Shown here one piece after another: positions 27,159 to 35,793 of a DNA stretch of 64,000 nt (the first letter of the stretch is position 1; each line of letters starts with the position of its first letter). This DNA comes from Solirubrobacter sp963798325 (GTDB lineage: Bacteria; Actinomycetota; Thermoleophilia; Solirubrobacterales; Solirubrobacteraceae), in NCBI GenBank assembly GCA_963798325.1, contig CAWCSS010000009.1, forward strand, positions 558,001 through 622,000. Reading direction: 5' to 3'. The notes under the pieces are model-generated. The model was not told the DNA's origin, did no database searches, and saw only the letters and a list, made by a program, of their open reading frames with translations. A program made the translations under genes and the position numbers.

Positions 27159-29513
27159 CTACTGGAGGCCCATCGCCAGGTTCACCCGGTCCTCGGGCCG
27201 GATCAGGTGGTTGTGGTCGTCGAGCCCGAGGTCGATCTCGACCCACTCGATCTCGCCGGTGAACTTGCGCTGCGAGTAGTCGGTGGTCACCGGCGAGCCG
27301 AACTCGTTGCCGACGTCGCACGTCTCGTCGGCGGAGAACAGGAACGCCTCGGTGCGGTCGATGCGGCCCTCGCCGACGGCGTTGCCGTCGATGTAGAGGG
27401 TCACGTCGCCGCCCATGCCGACGCCGCCGCCGTCGTAGGTGAACTCCATCCGCACCTGGTGGTCGCCCGGCGCGATCTTCTCCGTGCCCTCGACGGTGTA
27501 CTCGCTGAGCCCGAAGAAGTTGTAGGTGTACTTGGGCTTGCCGCCCTTGGCGTAGAGCGAGTGGCCGCCGGTCACGCCGCCCTGGGCGACGATCACGCCC
27601 TCGGCGCCTGACTCGGGGACCTTCAGCTGGGCGGTCAGCGAGAACGACGTGTTCTTCATCATCAACACGCTGTTCTCGGTCAGCCGGCCCATGCCGCCGA
27701 ACAGCAGCTGGCGCTTGCCGCGGATCAGGGTCGGGCGCCCGGCCAACTCCGGCAGGCCACGCTCGACGAAGCGGTCGTCGAGCGGCACCACGTTGTACTT
27801 GACGGCCTCGATCAACCACAGGCGCTGCAGCTCGTGGAGCTTGTCCGGGTGCTCGCGCGCGACGTCGTGGGCCTGCGTCCAGTCGGTCGTCGTGTCGTAG
27901 AGCTCCCAGACGTCGTCGTCGAAGGCGGGCGGCTTGACGTCGGCGCCGGTCTCCCACGGGGTCCGGTGCTTGGTCACGGCGGTCCAGCCCTTGTGGTAGA
28001 CGCCGCGGTTGCCGAACATTTCGAAGTACTGCGTCTCGTGGCGCTCGGCGGCGGCCGGGTCGTCGAAGCTGTAGGCCATCGAGACGCCCTCGATCGGCTT
28101 CTGCATGACGCCGTTGACGAACGTCGGCTGCGGCAGGCCGGCGACCTCCAGCACGGTCGGAGCGATGTCGATCACGTGGTGGAACTGGTGGCGGATCTCG
28201 CCCCTGGCCTTGAAGCCGCCGGGCCAGTGGACGATCGTGCCGTTGCGGGTGCCGCCGAAGTGCGAGGCGACCTGCTTGGTCCACTGGTAGGGCGTGTCCA
28301 TCGCGTGCGCCCAGCCGACCGCGTAGTGGTTGTACGCCTCCGGGCCACCGAACTTCTCGATCCGCTCGGACATGAACTCGGGCGTCTCCAGCGCGCCGAA
28401 GCCGCCGAGCGTGATCATCTCGTTGAACGTCCCCTGCAGCGAGCCCTCGGCCGAGGCGCCGTTGTCGCCGATGATCGTGACGATCAGCGTGTCGTCAAGC
28501 AGCTTGAGGTCCTCGAGCGCGTTCACGAGCTCACCGATGTGGTGGTCGGTGTTCTCCAGATAGCCGGCGTAGATCTCCATCTGGCGGGCGAGCACCGGCT
28601 TCATCTCGTCGGCGATCTCGTCCCAGGCGGGGATGCCGGCGCTGCGCTCGGTCAGGTCCGCGTCCGGCGGGATCACGCCGAGGTCCTTCTGACGGGCGAA
28701 GGTCTCCTCGCGCAGGGCGTCCCAGCCGGCGTCGAAGCGGCCCTTGTACTTGTCCGCCCACTCCAGCGGTACGTGATGCGGGGCGTGCGTGGCGCCGGGG
28801 GCGTAGTAGGCGAAGAACGGCCGGTCGGGCATCAGTGCCTTCTGCTGGCGCATCCACTTCACCGCGTGGCTGGAGAGGTCGTCGTTGAGGTAGTACCCGT
28901 CCTCGGGCCCGCCCCACGGCTCGACCGGCGTCGTGCCCTCATAGAGCGCGGGGTACCACTGGTTGGTCTCGCCGCCAAGGAAGCCGTAGAAGTAGTCGAA
29001 GCCCATCCCGGTCGGCCACTGGCGGTACGGGCCCATCGGGCTCGTCTCCCACGCGGGCACCTCGTGGCACTTGCCGAACTGCGCGGTGCTGTAGCCGTTG
29101 AGGTTGAGGATGCGGGCCAGCGGCGCGGCCGTGTTGGGCCACATCGAGTTGTTGCCGGGGGCGGACGTGGCCAGCTCGGTGATGTTGCCCATGCCGACGC
29201 TGTGGTGGTTGCGGCCGGTCAGCAGCGCGGAGCGCGTGGGCGAGCACAGCGCCGTGGTGTGGAAGCGGCTGTACTTGAGCCCGCCGGCGGCCAGGCGCTC
29301 GAAGTTGGGCGTGTGCACCGGACCGCCGAAGGCGCTGCTCGCGCCGAAGCCTGTGTCGTCGATGAGCACCAGCAGGACGTTGGGCGCGCCCTTGGGCGGC
29401 AGCAGCGGCTCGATCGCCGGGTAGTGGGTGTCCTTGTCCTTGGCGTCGTAGGTGGTGAGGCCCGGAGCGGGAATGTCCGGGATCGGGAGAACGTGCCGCG
29501 AGTGCTCAGCCAT
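27159..29513 (-). CDS. arylsulfatase (type I, formylglycine-dependent)
   Basis: 784 residues. ATG 29513 was chosen over an upstream in-frame ATG because a -10 element lies directly before it. The metal-binding DD is at 52-53 (VLIDDTGFGASSAF) and the sulfatase motif CSPTRSALLTGR starts at Cys90, a CxPxR cysteine that must be converted to formylglycine. The central region has GDNGASAEGS and the C-terminal 200 residues are a beta-domain. No signal peptide, so probably cytosolic. It hydrolyses an unidentified sulfate ester. A formylglycine-generating enzyme is encoded at 44058 under the same type of box. Confidence 0.88.
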   Translation of the reverse strand: MAEHSRHVLPIPDIPAPGLTTYDAKDKDTHYPAIEPLLPPKGAPNVLLVLIDDTGFGASSAFGGPVHTPNFERLAAGGLKYSRFHTTALCSPTRSALLTGRNHHSVGMGNITELATSAPGNNSMWPNTAAPLARILNLNGYSTAQFGKCHEVPAWETSPMGPYRQWPTGMGFDYFYGFLGGETNQWYPALYEGTTPVEPWGGPEDGYYLNDDLSSHAVKWMRQQKALMPDRPFFAYYAPGATHAPHHVPLEWADKYKGRFDAGWDALREETFARQKDLGVIPPDADLTERSAGIPAWDEIADEMKPVLARQMEIYAGYLENTDHHIGELVNALEDLKLLDDTLIVTIIGDNGASAEGSLQGTFNEMITLGGFGALETPEFMSERIEKFGGPEAYNHYAVGWAHAMDTPYQWTKQVASHFGGTRNGTIVHWPGGFKARGEIRHQFHHVIDIAPTVLEVAGLPQPTFVNGVMQKPIEGVSMAYSFDDPAAAERHETQYFEMFGNRGVYHKGWTAVTKHRTPWETGADVKPPAFDDDVWELYDTTTDWTQAHDVAREHPDKLHELQRLWLIEAVKYNVVPLDDRFVERGLPELAGRPTLIRGKRQLLFGGMGRLTENSVLMMKNTSFSLTAQLKVPESGAEGVIVAQGGVTGGHSLYAKGGKPKYTYNFFGLSEYTVEGTEKIAPGDHQVRMEFTYDGGGVGMGGDVTLYIDGNAVGEGRIDRTEAFLFSADETCDVGNEFGSPVTTDYSQRKFTGEIEWVEIDLGLDDHNHLIRPEDRVNLAMGLQ

Positions 29514-29519
29514 GCCGCA

Positions 29520-29572
29520 AACCTCGCGCGGCGCAGCGTGAGCGCACATCACCCGCGCCGTGCGAGTAGCGT
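29520..29572. promoter_or_regulatory. shared regulon box between sulfatase and ZIP genes
   Basis: GCGTGA-GCGCACA-TCACCC at 29536-29554. On the minus strand GAGGTT (29525-29520) lies 10 bases from the box and 6 bases before the sulfatase ATG. On the plus strand TAGCGT (29567-29572) lies 12 bases from the box and 9 bases before the ZIP ATG. One palindrome appears to serve both divergent genes. Confidence 0.65.
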
Positions 29573-29581
29573 GCGCCCGGC

Positions 29582-30265
29582 ATGCTCGAAGGGCTCCTCT
29601 GGGGAGCCGTCGCCGCGTCCTCGCTGGTCATCGGTGGCGTGCTCGCCCTGCTGCGCGACTGGAGCGCGCGGCTCGTCGGACTGGTGCTCGCGTTCGGCGC
29701 CGGCGCGCTGATCTCCGCCGTGTCGTTCGACCTCTTCGAGGAAGGTCAGCGGATCGGCGGCCCGATCCCGCTGGCGATCGGGCTGGCCGCGGGTGCGCTG
29801 ACCTACTTCGCGCTCGACCACGTGGTCGAGACCAAGGCCCCGGGGGCCGGTCCCGCGCTGGCCCTCGGCGCGCTGCTCGACGGCATCCCCGAGCAGGCGG
29901 TGCTGGGCATCGGCCTCGGCGCGGGCGAGAAGGTCAGCATCGGCCTGCTGGCGGCGATCTTCGTCTCCAACCTGCCGGAGGCGATCGGCGCCTCGTCGGA
30001 CCTCGAGGGCGCCGGGCTGTCGCGCCGGCGGATCAACCTGCTGTGGCTCGCGGTGGCGATCGCCTGCACGCTGGCCACGGTCGGCGGCTACGCGCTCGCG
30101 GACACCACCGGCGGCGAGTTTCGCGCCGCCATCAACGGCTTCGCCGCCGGCGCCCTGCTGGTCATGCTCGTCGACTCGATGATCCCGGAGGCCTCCAAGA
30201 AGGCCGGCCGCCCGGCAGGCCTGGTGACCGTCCTGGGCTTCGCCGTCGCGGCCGCGCTTTCCTAA
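29582..30265 (+). CDS. ZIP-family metal transporter
   Basis: 227 residues with seven to eight hydrophobic helices. ALLDGIPEQAVLGIGL and VSNLPEAIGAS carry the paired metal-site motifs of ZIP transporters (helices IV and V: D/E-x-x-PE and N-x-PE). Predicted to import zinc or another divalent metal across the inner membrane. ATG 29582 has a TAGCGT -10 just before it and no clear ribosome binding site, so the mRNA is probably nearly leaderless. The TAA stop lies inside palindrome copy 6. Confidence 0.85.
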   Translation: MLEGLLWGAVAASSLVIGGVLALLRDWSARLVGLVLAFGAGALISAVSFDLFEEGQRIGGPIPLAIGLAAGALTYFALDHVVETKAPGAGPALALGALLDGIPEQAVLGIGLGAGEKVSIGLLAAIFVSNLPEAIGASSDLEGAGLSRRRINLLWLAVAIACTLATVGGYALADTTGGEFRAAINGFAAGALLVMLVDSMIPEASKKAGRPAGLVTVLGFAVAAALS

Positions 30266-30285
30266 AGGGGCCTGGCCCCTTTAGG
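30261..30285. repeat. CCTAAAGG-family palindrome, copy 6 (stop codons for both flanking genes)
   Basis: A 25-bp perfect palindrome (arm CCTAAAGGGGCC, centre T). TAA at 30263-30265 ends the ZIP gene on the plus strand, and TTA at 30281-30283 is the TAA of the convergent PH-domain gene on the minus strand. Confidence 0.9.
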
Positions 30286-30751
30286 TTGTGGGCGTGGCGC
30301 GCTGCACCTCGTCGACGACGCTTGCGATCCGGTCGGGATCGGAGATGCCGACGAAGCGGAACTCGGAGTCGTCGGTGCCCGCGGTGTCGAAGTCGACGGT
30401 GCCCACGCGCAGCAGGCGATCGCGGAAGCGCTGCTCGGTGTTGACGTTCTGCACGCGGTCGATGCGGGTCTGCTGGATCTTCTTGGAGAGGATCCCGCGC
30501 CGGATGTAGAGGCGCTGGTTGGTGACCATGTAGTCCGTGGCGGTGCGCTTGATCAGGCCCACGACGACCACGAGGGCGACGAGCACCGCGAACACCAGCA
30601 CGGCGATCAAGACACTGGCGGCGAACCACAGGATCACGGCGATCACGAGCGCCCCGCCCACGCCGCCGATGTAGAAGCTCAGCACCGCGCGCCACGAGGG
30701 GTGGCCCTCGAAGACGATCCGTTCATCGGGATGCAGGTCCATACGGAGCAC
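30281..30751 (-). CDS. PH-domain (bPH2/YdbT-like) membrane protein
   Basis: 156 residues from GTG 30751 (ATG 30742 possible). Two transmembrane helices (IGGVGGALVIAVILWFAAS and LIAVLVFAVLVALVVVVGL) are followed by a bacterial PH domain: YMVTNQRLYIRRGILSKK and IDRVQNVNTEQRF are classic YdbT/DUF304 motifs. Function of such proteins is poorly known, possibly membrane stress. I see no box facing this gene. Confidence 0.8.
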   Translation of the reverse strand: MLRMDLHPDERIVFEGHPSWRAVLSFYIGGVGGALVIAVILWFAASVLIAVLVFAVLVALVVVVGLIKRTATDYMVTNQRLYIRRGILSKKIQQTRIDRVQNVNTEQRFRDRLLRVGTVDFDTAGTDDSEFRFVGISDPDRIASVVDEVQRATPTT

Positions 30752-30790
30752 TCTACGGCCAGGCGGGGACGATCGCGCTTCGCCCGGAGC

Positions 30791-30825
30791 GGGTGACGAC
30801 GCCTCACCCGTGATGCTCCTAGTTT
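30791..30825 (+). promoter_or_regulatory. regulon box and leaderless promoter of DUF7144 gene 1
   Basis: A perfect inverted repeat CGGGTGA-N7-TCACCCG; core 30791-30809. TAGTTT (30820-30825) lies exactly 10 bases after the box and occupies -12 to -7 from ATG 30832. There is no ribosome binding site. This is the clearest example of the promoter type. Confidence 0.75.
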
Positions 30826-30831
30826 CGGCCG

Positions 30832-31245
30832 ATGAGCTCTACGCGTTCCACCTACGACGTCGACCCCGGCAAGGGCTGGATCATGTTCGCGAGCCTGATG
30901 CTCGCGCTGATCGGCGTCCTGAACGTGATCTACGGGATCGCGGCGATCGACAACGCGACGTTCTATGCGCGCGACGTCAAGATCGTGTTCGGCGACATCA
31001 AGACCTGGGGCTGGATCCTGACGGTCGTCGGGATCGGCCAGCTGATCACGGCCTACGGCGTCTGGACGTCCACCGAGTGGGGCCGCTGGCTCGGCATCCT
31101 GTTCGCCGGCGCGAACATGATCGTCGAGTTCATCGCCATCAGCGGCCATCCCGTGCTGTCGATCCTGACCTTCTTCATCGACGTGATCATCATCTGGGGC
31201 CTGCTCATGTACGGCGGGCGCGACCGCTACTCGCTGGCGGGCTGA
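30832..31245 (+). CDS. DUF7144-type membrane protein, paralogue 1
   Basis: 137 residues with four transmembrane helices. The motif LIGVLNVIYGIAAIDNATFY, then WGWILTVVGIGQLITAYGVW, is shared with proteins at 37100 and 47146. Function unknown; the family is common in actinobacteria near stress genes. Leaderless start. Its last 41 bases overlap the end of the convergent SulP gene. Confidence 0.8.
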   Translation: MSSTRSTYDVDPGKGWIMFASLMLALIGVLNVIYGIAAIDNATFYARDVKIVFGDIKTWGWILTVVGIGQLITAYGVWTSTEWGRWLGILFAGANMIVEFIAISGHPVLSILTFFIDVIIIWGLLMYGGRDRYSLAG

Positions 31246-32698
31246 CGAGCCCGGCCCGCTGGAGCATCTCCCGTGCCTCAGGGTGGACGTTGACGAACTC
31301 GATGTCCACCTCGCGCCGCAGGTCGGACAGCATGTCCACGGTCGCGACGTCGAGATCGAAGCTGTGCGCGAGGTCGAGCACGACCGGCCCGCCGACGGCG
31401 AGCAACTGCGCCCGCACCGTCTGCGCGCTGGCGTAGAAGAGCGGTGCGTGCGGCGTCACCACGCTCTCGTGCACGGTGACCGCGGGGCGACTCAGCCGCT
31501 GCAGCACGATCACCAAGGAGATCAGCGCGGTGACGATCAGGCCGGGGAGGACGCCGAGGAGGATCACGCCCGCCAGCGCGAGCAGCGCCAGGACGATCGC
31601 GCTGCGCCGCAGCTTGGCGTAGCGGCGCAACTCGGCCACGTCGAGGAACCCGCTCACGGCGACGATCACGATCGCGGCCAGCGCCGCCTACGGCAAATCG
31701 CTGAAGATCGGACCGAGAAACGCGCCGGTGAGCAGCACCAGCGCCGCCGCCACCAGCGACACGACCTGCGTGCGTCCGCCGGCCGTGTCGGCGGCCGCGG
31801 TCTGGCTCGCGCCGCCGGACTGGATGAAGCCCGAGCTCAGCCCCGCCAGCAGGTTCGACGCGCCGATGGCCGTGAGGTCGCGGCTGGTGTCGACCTCGTA
31901 GTGGTGCTGTGCGGCCAGCGCGCGGGCGACGCCGACCGCCTCGGTGGAGAGGATCAGGATGCCGAACGCCATCGGCAGCAGCGAGATCCAGTCGTCGCCG
32001 CTGACGTGCGGCCACGCCGGCTCAGGCAGCGCGCGGGGCACGTGGCCAACGACGTCGACGCCGTGCGATTCGAGGCCCACGATCGCCGAGAAGATGATCG
32101 CGGCGGCCACCACGATCGACATCGACGGCGCCTTCGGGGCGAAGTGCCGCAGCGCGAACAGGATCGCGACGCAACTCAACCCGACGATCGTGGTCAGCGT
32201 GTCCGCGTGGCGCAGATCCTCGGCGCCGACGAGGTTCTTGAGCTGGTCGGCGATGATCGTCAGCCCGAGCCCGAACAGGAACCCGGTCATCACCGGCTTG
32301 GAGACGAAATCGGAGATCGCGCCGAGGCCGAGCAGCCCGCCCAGCACGAGCACGGCGCCGGCCAGGATCGCCAGGGCCGCCGACAGCGCGGCGTACGTCG
32401 CCACATCGCCGCCCGCGAGCGGGCCGACCGCGGCGGCGGACAAGGCGGAGGTCGCCGTCGTCGCGCTCACGATCAGCGTCCGTGACGTGCCCAGCAGCGC
32501 GTAGGCGATCAGCGCGCCGGGCGCGGCCATCAACCCCGCTTCGGGCGGCAGGCCGGCGATCTGCCCGTAGGCGACGGCCTGCGGGACGACGACGCTCCAG
32601 ACGACCACGCCCGCGACGACGTCGCGCTTGAGCCATTCGCGCCGGTACCCGAGGAGCCACGCGGGGAGAGCGCGGCGCGCTGCGCCCTCCCCGCGCAA
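31205..32698 (-). pseudogene. SulP family anion transporter interrupted by in-frame TAG
   Basis: From TTG 32698 the first 336 residues have the SulP signature (VVVPQAVAYGQIAGLPPEAGL, split as VVVPQAVAYG and QIAGLPPEAGL) and most helices, ending GPIFSDLP at a TAG (31690-31688). The same frame continues directly with AALAAIVIVAVSGFLD and a C-terminal STAS domain to 31205. SulP proteins normally have Gln at this place (LPQAALAAI), so a single C-to-T change (CAG to TAG) explains the break. Either a recent pseudogene or a base error. It follows the DUF1269 gene by 4 bases. Confidence 0.8.
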
Positions 32699-32702
32699 TG
32701 TC

Positions 32703-33203
32703 TTAGGCGGCCGCGGCGTCGCGTGCCTCGAGCACGTGGCGCAGGCGCTCCTCGGCGGCCGTGTCGAGCGACGTCTGGATCACGTCGCCGCCGAAGTGGG
32801 CGATCTCCGGCAGGACCTTGTCCGCGGTCGCCGAGCGCACGAGGACGATCAGGGCCGCGGAGCCCGGGGTCAGCTTCGCGCCGAGGTCCTTCATGAAGTT
32901 GTCGTCGACACCGATGTCGGTCAGCGCGCCGGTGGCCGCGCCGGTCGCCGCGCCGACGGCCATGCCGAGCAGCGGGACGAAGAAGATCAGGCCGATCAAA
33001 CCGCCCCACAGGGCGCCGCCGGCGGCACCGCCGGCCACCAGCTTGTTGCCTTGATGGAGCTTGACCTTGCCGTCCTCGCTGCGCGTGACCACGACCGCGT
33101 CCTCGAGCGCGATCAGGTGCTCGGTCTGCAGGCGGCTCAGCGTCGCCACCACCTCTTCGGCGGTGGCCTGGTCCGGATAGGCGATCGCTACGAGTGTGCT
33201 CAT
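32703..33203 (-). CDS. DUF1269 family protein
   Basis: 166 residues from ATG 33203, the normal DUF1269 N-terminus (MSTLVAIAYPDQATAEEV). The glycine-rich hydrophobic hairpin (AAGGALWGGLIGLIFFVPLL) lies in the middle, and the C-terminal half ends with IAHFGGDVIQTSLD. The open frame runs on upstream into the SulP gene without a stop, but a regulon box and a -10 directly before this ATG show it is a separate gene. Probably co-transcribed with the downstream SulP gene. Confidence 0.8.
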   Translation of the reverse strand: MSTLVAIAYPDQATAEEVVATLSRLQTEHLIALEDAVVVTRSEDGKVKLHQGNKLVAGGAAGGALWGGLIGLIFFVPLLGMAVGAATGAATGALTDIGVDDNFMKDLGAKLTPGSAALIVLVRSATADKVLPEIAHFGGDVIQTSLDTAAEERLRHVLEARDAAAA

Positions 33204-33209
33204 GCCACG

Positions 33210-33244
33210 ATCCTCGGCGGCGCCAGGGTGGCTTGGCATCACCC
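33210..33244 (-). promoter_or_regulatory. regulon box and leaderless promoter of DUF1269 gene
   Basis: GGGTGG-CTTGGCA-TCACCC at 33226-33244. GAGGAT (minus strand, 33215-33210) lies 10 bases from the box and 6 bases before ATG 33203. Confidence 0.65.
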
Positions 33245-33271
33245 CGGTCGGGCGATGCCGCGTGATCTCGG

Positions 33272-34982
33272 TCAGGCGATCGCCGTGCGCGCACTCGGCT
33301 TGCCGCCCGCGGCCGGCGGCTCGAATCACGTCCTCAGCGTGGACGCTGTCGACCGCCGCCTGCACGCTCGGGTAGACGTCGTGCAACGCGCTGTCCTCGG
33401 CCACCTTGTCGAGCATGTCGCGCACGAGCCCGACGTCGCGCGCGATCACCAGCCGCACGCCGCGCCGGCGCAGCTCGCCCGCCAGCGCGTCGAGCATGTT
33501 CGCCGCGGTCACGTCGACGAACGGGATCGTCTCGGCGTCGAGGATCACCGCGCGCACGCCGTCGCCCTCGGCGGCGGCCAGCAGCCGGTCGCGTACCGCG
33601 TCGGCGTTGGCGAAGTACAGGCCGCCCTCGATGCGCTCGATGGCCACGCCCGCGGGGACCTTCGCGTGCGGGTGGCGCCCGAGGTCGACGAAGACGTCAT
33701 CGACCTTCCCGAGCGTCGCGATGTAGGGCCGCGACGCGCGGTAGAGCAACAGCAACAGCGAGATGGCGATGCCGATGAACAGGCCCGGGAGCGTGTCGAA
33801 GACCAGCACGCCGAGCATCGCGGCGATCGCGGCGATGAAGTCCGGGCGCGCGGCGGCGATGCCGTAGGCCTGGCGCAGCGCGCCGGACGTGTCGCCGTAG
33901 AGCCGGCGCAGGGAGTGGATGTCGACGAGCTCGATCACCGCCGCGATCACCACCGCCGCCAAGGTGGCCTCGGGCAGCGACTCGAACAGCGACGTCAAGA
34001 ACAGCAGCGTGACGATCGTCAGCGCCGCCACGATGAGCCCGGAGAGCTGCGTCTTCGCCCCCGCCGAGCCGTTGACCGCGGTCTTCGACAGCGAGCCGTT
34101 GACCACCATGCCGCTCGACAGGCCGGCGGCCAGGTTCGCCCCGCCCAGCCCGAGCAGCTCGCGGTTGACGGAGATCTCGTAATGCTGCTGGGCGGCGTAG
34201 GTCTTGGCCGCGCCGAGTCCCTCGGCGAAGCCGACGAGCATCACCGCCACGCCGCCCGCGGCCAGCGAGCCGTAGTTGGCGTCCGGGATGCCGAAGGACG
34301 GCAGCCCGCTGTCGATGTGGCCGACGATGTCGACGTCGAGGTCGAACGCCTTCACGACGGCGATGCCGATCAGCACCGCCACCAGCGAGCCGGGGACGAC
34401 GGGCAGCAGGCGCCGCAGACCGAGCACCACCGCCAGTGACAGCAGGCCGACCGTGAGCGTCAGCACGTCGGTGTCACCGAGCGATGTGATCAGGTCCCAC
34501 AGCTTCTCGAAGAAGTCCCCCTCGCCCTTCTCGACGCCGAACAGCTTCGGCAGCTGGCCGACGATGATCGTCAGCGCCAGGCCGACGATGAAGCCCTTGA
34601 TGACGGGCTCGGAGATGAAGCTGGCGAGGAAGCCGAGCCGCAGCAGGCCGGCGATCAGCGCGGCCAGGCCGGTGGCGATGGCCAGCCCGGCGGTGAAGAC
34701 GACGAAGCGGTTGTCACCGACCGGGACGATGTCCGCGACGGTGGCCGCCGACAGCGCGGCGGTCGCGGACATCGGCCCGGCGACGAGGTGCTTGGAGCTC
34801 CCGAGCGCGGCGTAGAGCAGCAGCGCGCCCGGCGCGGCGTAGAGGCCGACGACGGGCGAGACGCCCGCGATCGTCGCGTACGCGAGCGACTCGGGGATCA
34901 GCACCGCCCAGACGGTCAGCCCGGCGATCAGGTCGCCGCGCAGCCACGCGCGCTGATAGCCCCGCAGTGAGGAGAAGAACAG
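33272..34982 (-). CDS. SulP family anion transporter with STAS domain
   Basis: About 570 residues. WAVLIPESLAYATIAGVSPV is the SulP signature; ten or more helices follow, then a STAS domain (GVRAVILDAETIPFVDVTAA). The first sense codon after an in-frame TGA is CTG 34982 with GGAGG 7 bases upstream, so the start is unusual: either a non-standard CTG, or the TGA at 34988-34986 is a change from CGA and the gene starts at 35036. The 3' end is also unclear; a TGA at 33272 in the +1 frame is the likely stop. Predicted sulfate, bicarbonate or other anion uptake. Confidence 0.75.
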
Positions 34983-34985
34983 GGA

Positions 34986-35036
34986 TCAACCTCCGACGAG
35001 CATGCACTGCTCGGCCGGGGGGAAGACAAGGGCCAT
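34986..35036 (-). CDS. 16-residue leaderless peptide upstream of SulP
   Basis: ATG 35036 reads MALVFPPAEQCMLVGG and stops at TGA. A -10 element (CAGACT, 35049-35044) sits 7 bases before the ATG and a regulon box 10 bases further, so this ATG is where the transcript should begin. The last codons contain the GGAGG that precedes the SulP frame, and the two are in the same frame. It may be a leader peptide coupled to SulP translation, or the true SulP N-terminus broken by a nonsense change. Confidence 0.45.
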   Translation of the reverse strand: MALVFPPAEQCMLVGG

Positions 35037-35043
35037 GGCGCCA

Positions 35044-35078
35044 AGTCTGCGCGCGGCGCGGATGACCATGCCTCATGC
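35044..35078 (-). promoter_or_regulatory. regulon box and promoter facing SulP
   Basis: GGATGA-CCATGCC-TCATGC at 35060-35078, with -10 CAGACT at 35049-35044 on the minus strand, 10 bases from the box. Confidence 0.6.
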
Positions 35079-35083
35079 CCGGC

Positions 35084-35119
35084 GGGTGAGGCGGCTCCAC
35101 CCGCACGCGCACGGAGTCT
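35084..35119 (+). promoter_or_regulatory. regulon box and leaderless promoter of GAP-family gene
   Basis: GGGTGA-GGCGGCT-CCACCC at 35084-35102, starting 24 bp from the box facing SulP. GAGTCT (35114-35119) lies 11 bases after the box and 6 bases before ATG 35126. Confidence 0.6.
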
Positions 35120-35125
35120 CCCGTC

Positions 35126-35793
35126 ATGAACCAAGCCATCGGGCAGGTCCTTCCGTTCGCGATCGGTCGTCGGCCTGAGCCCGTTCCCGATCATCGCCAT
35201 CGTGCTGATGCTCTCCACGCCACGGGCGCGCAGCAACGGGCCGGCGTTCCTGGTCGGCTGGGTCGCCGGCCTCGGCGGCCTCGGCGCGATCGTCCTGCTC
35301 GCCTCCTGCGAACATCGGCGCGACCGACGACAGCGAGCCGGCGAGCTGGGTCGGCCTGGCTGAAGCTCGTGCTCGGTCTGCTGCTGCTGCTCGTCGCGCT
35401 CAAGCAGTGGCGCGGCCGCAACGTGGACAAGCCCGAGCCGAAGTGGATGCGGTCGATCGACCACTTCACGCCGGCGAAGTCGCGCGGGCACCGCGGTCCT
35501 GCTGGCGGCCGTGAACCCGAAGAACCTGCTGCTGACCGTCGGCGCCGCGGCGGCGATCGCCGAGACCGGCATCGGCGCGGTCAGCAGACGATCGCGCTCG
35601 CCATCTTCATCGTCATCGGCTCGCTCGGCGTCGGCGCGCCGATCGTCATCTACTTCGCGCTCGGCGCGAGCGCTCCGCGCACATCCTCGACGGGCTGAAG
35701 TCATGGATGGCCGCCAACAACACCGCGATCATGGCCGTCATGATGCTGGTCATCGGCGCCAAGCTCGTCGGCGACGGGATCGCGGGCTTTGAG
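35126..35793 (+). CDS. GAP/Sap family multispanning membrane protein (several frame disruptions)
   Basis: Joining the frames after five or six one-base corrections gives about 220 residues: GLSPFPIIAIVLMLSTPRA, WVAGLGGLGAIVLL, LVLGLLLLLVALKQWRGR, then AVNPKNLLLTVGAAAAIAE and MLVIGAKLVGDGIAGF. These are hallmarks of the GAP/Sap (sulfolipid- or glycopeptidolipid-addressing) and LysE-like export proteins of actinobacteria. Predicted six-helix exporter. The end is placed from the conserved GDGIAGF and is approximate. Confidence 0.6.

Noticed and set aside
32703..34904. A 733-residue SulP-DUF1269 fusion protein
   Set aside because: No stop separates the two in the given sequence, but DUF1269 has a normal ATG with its own -10 and box, and the SulP part runs past its STAS domain into non-protein-like sequence. 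A one-base indel hiding the SulP stop is more likely.
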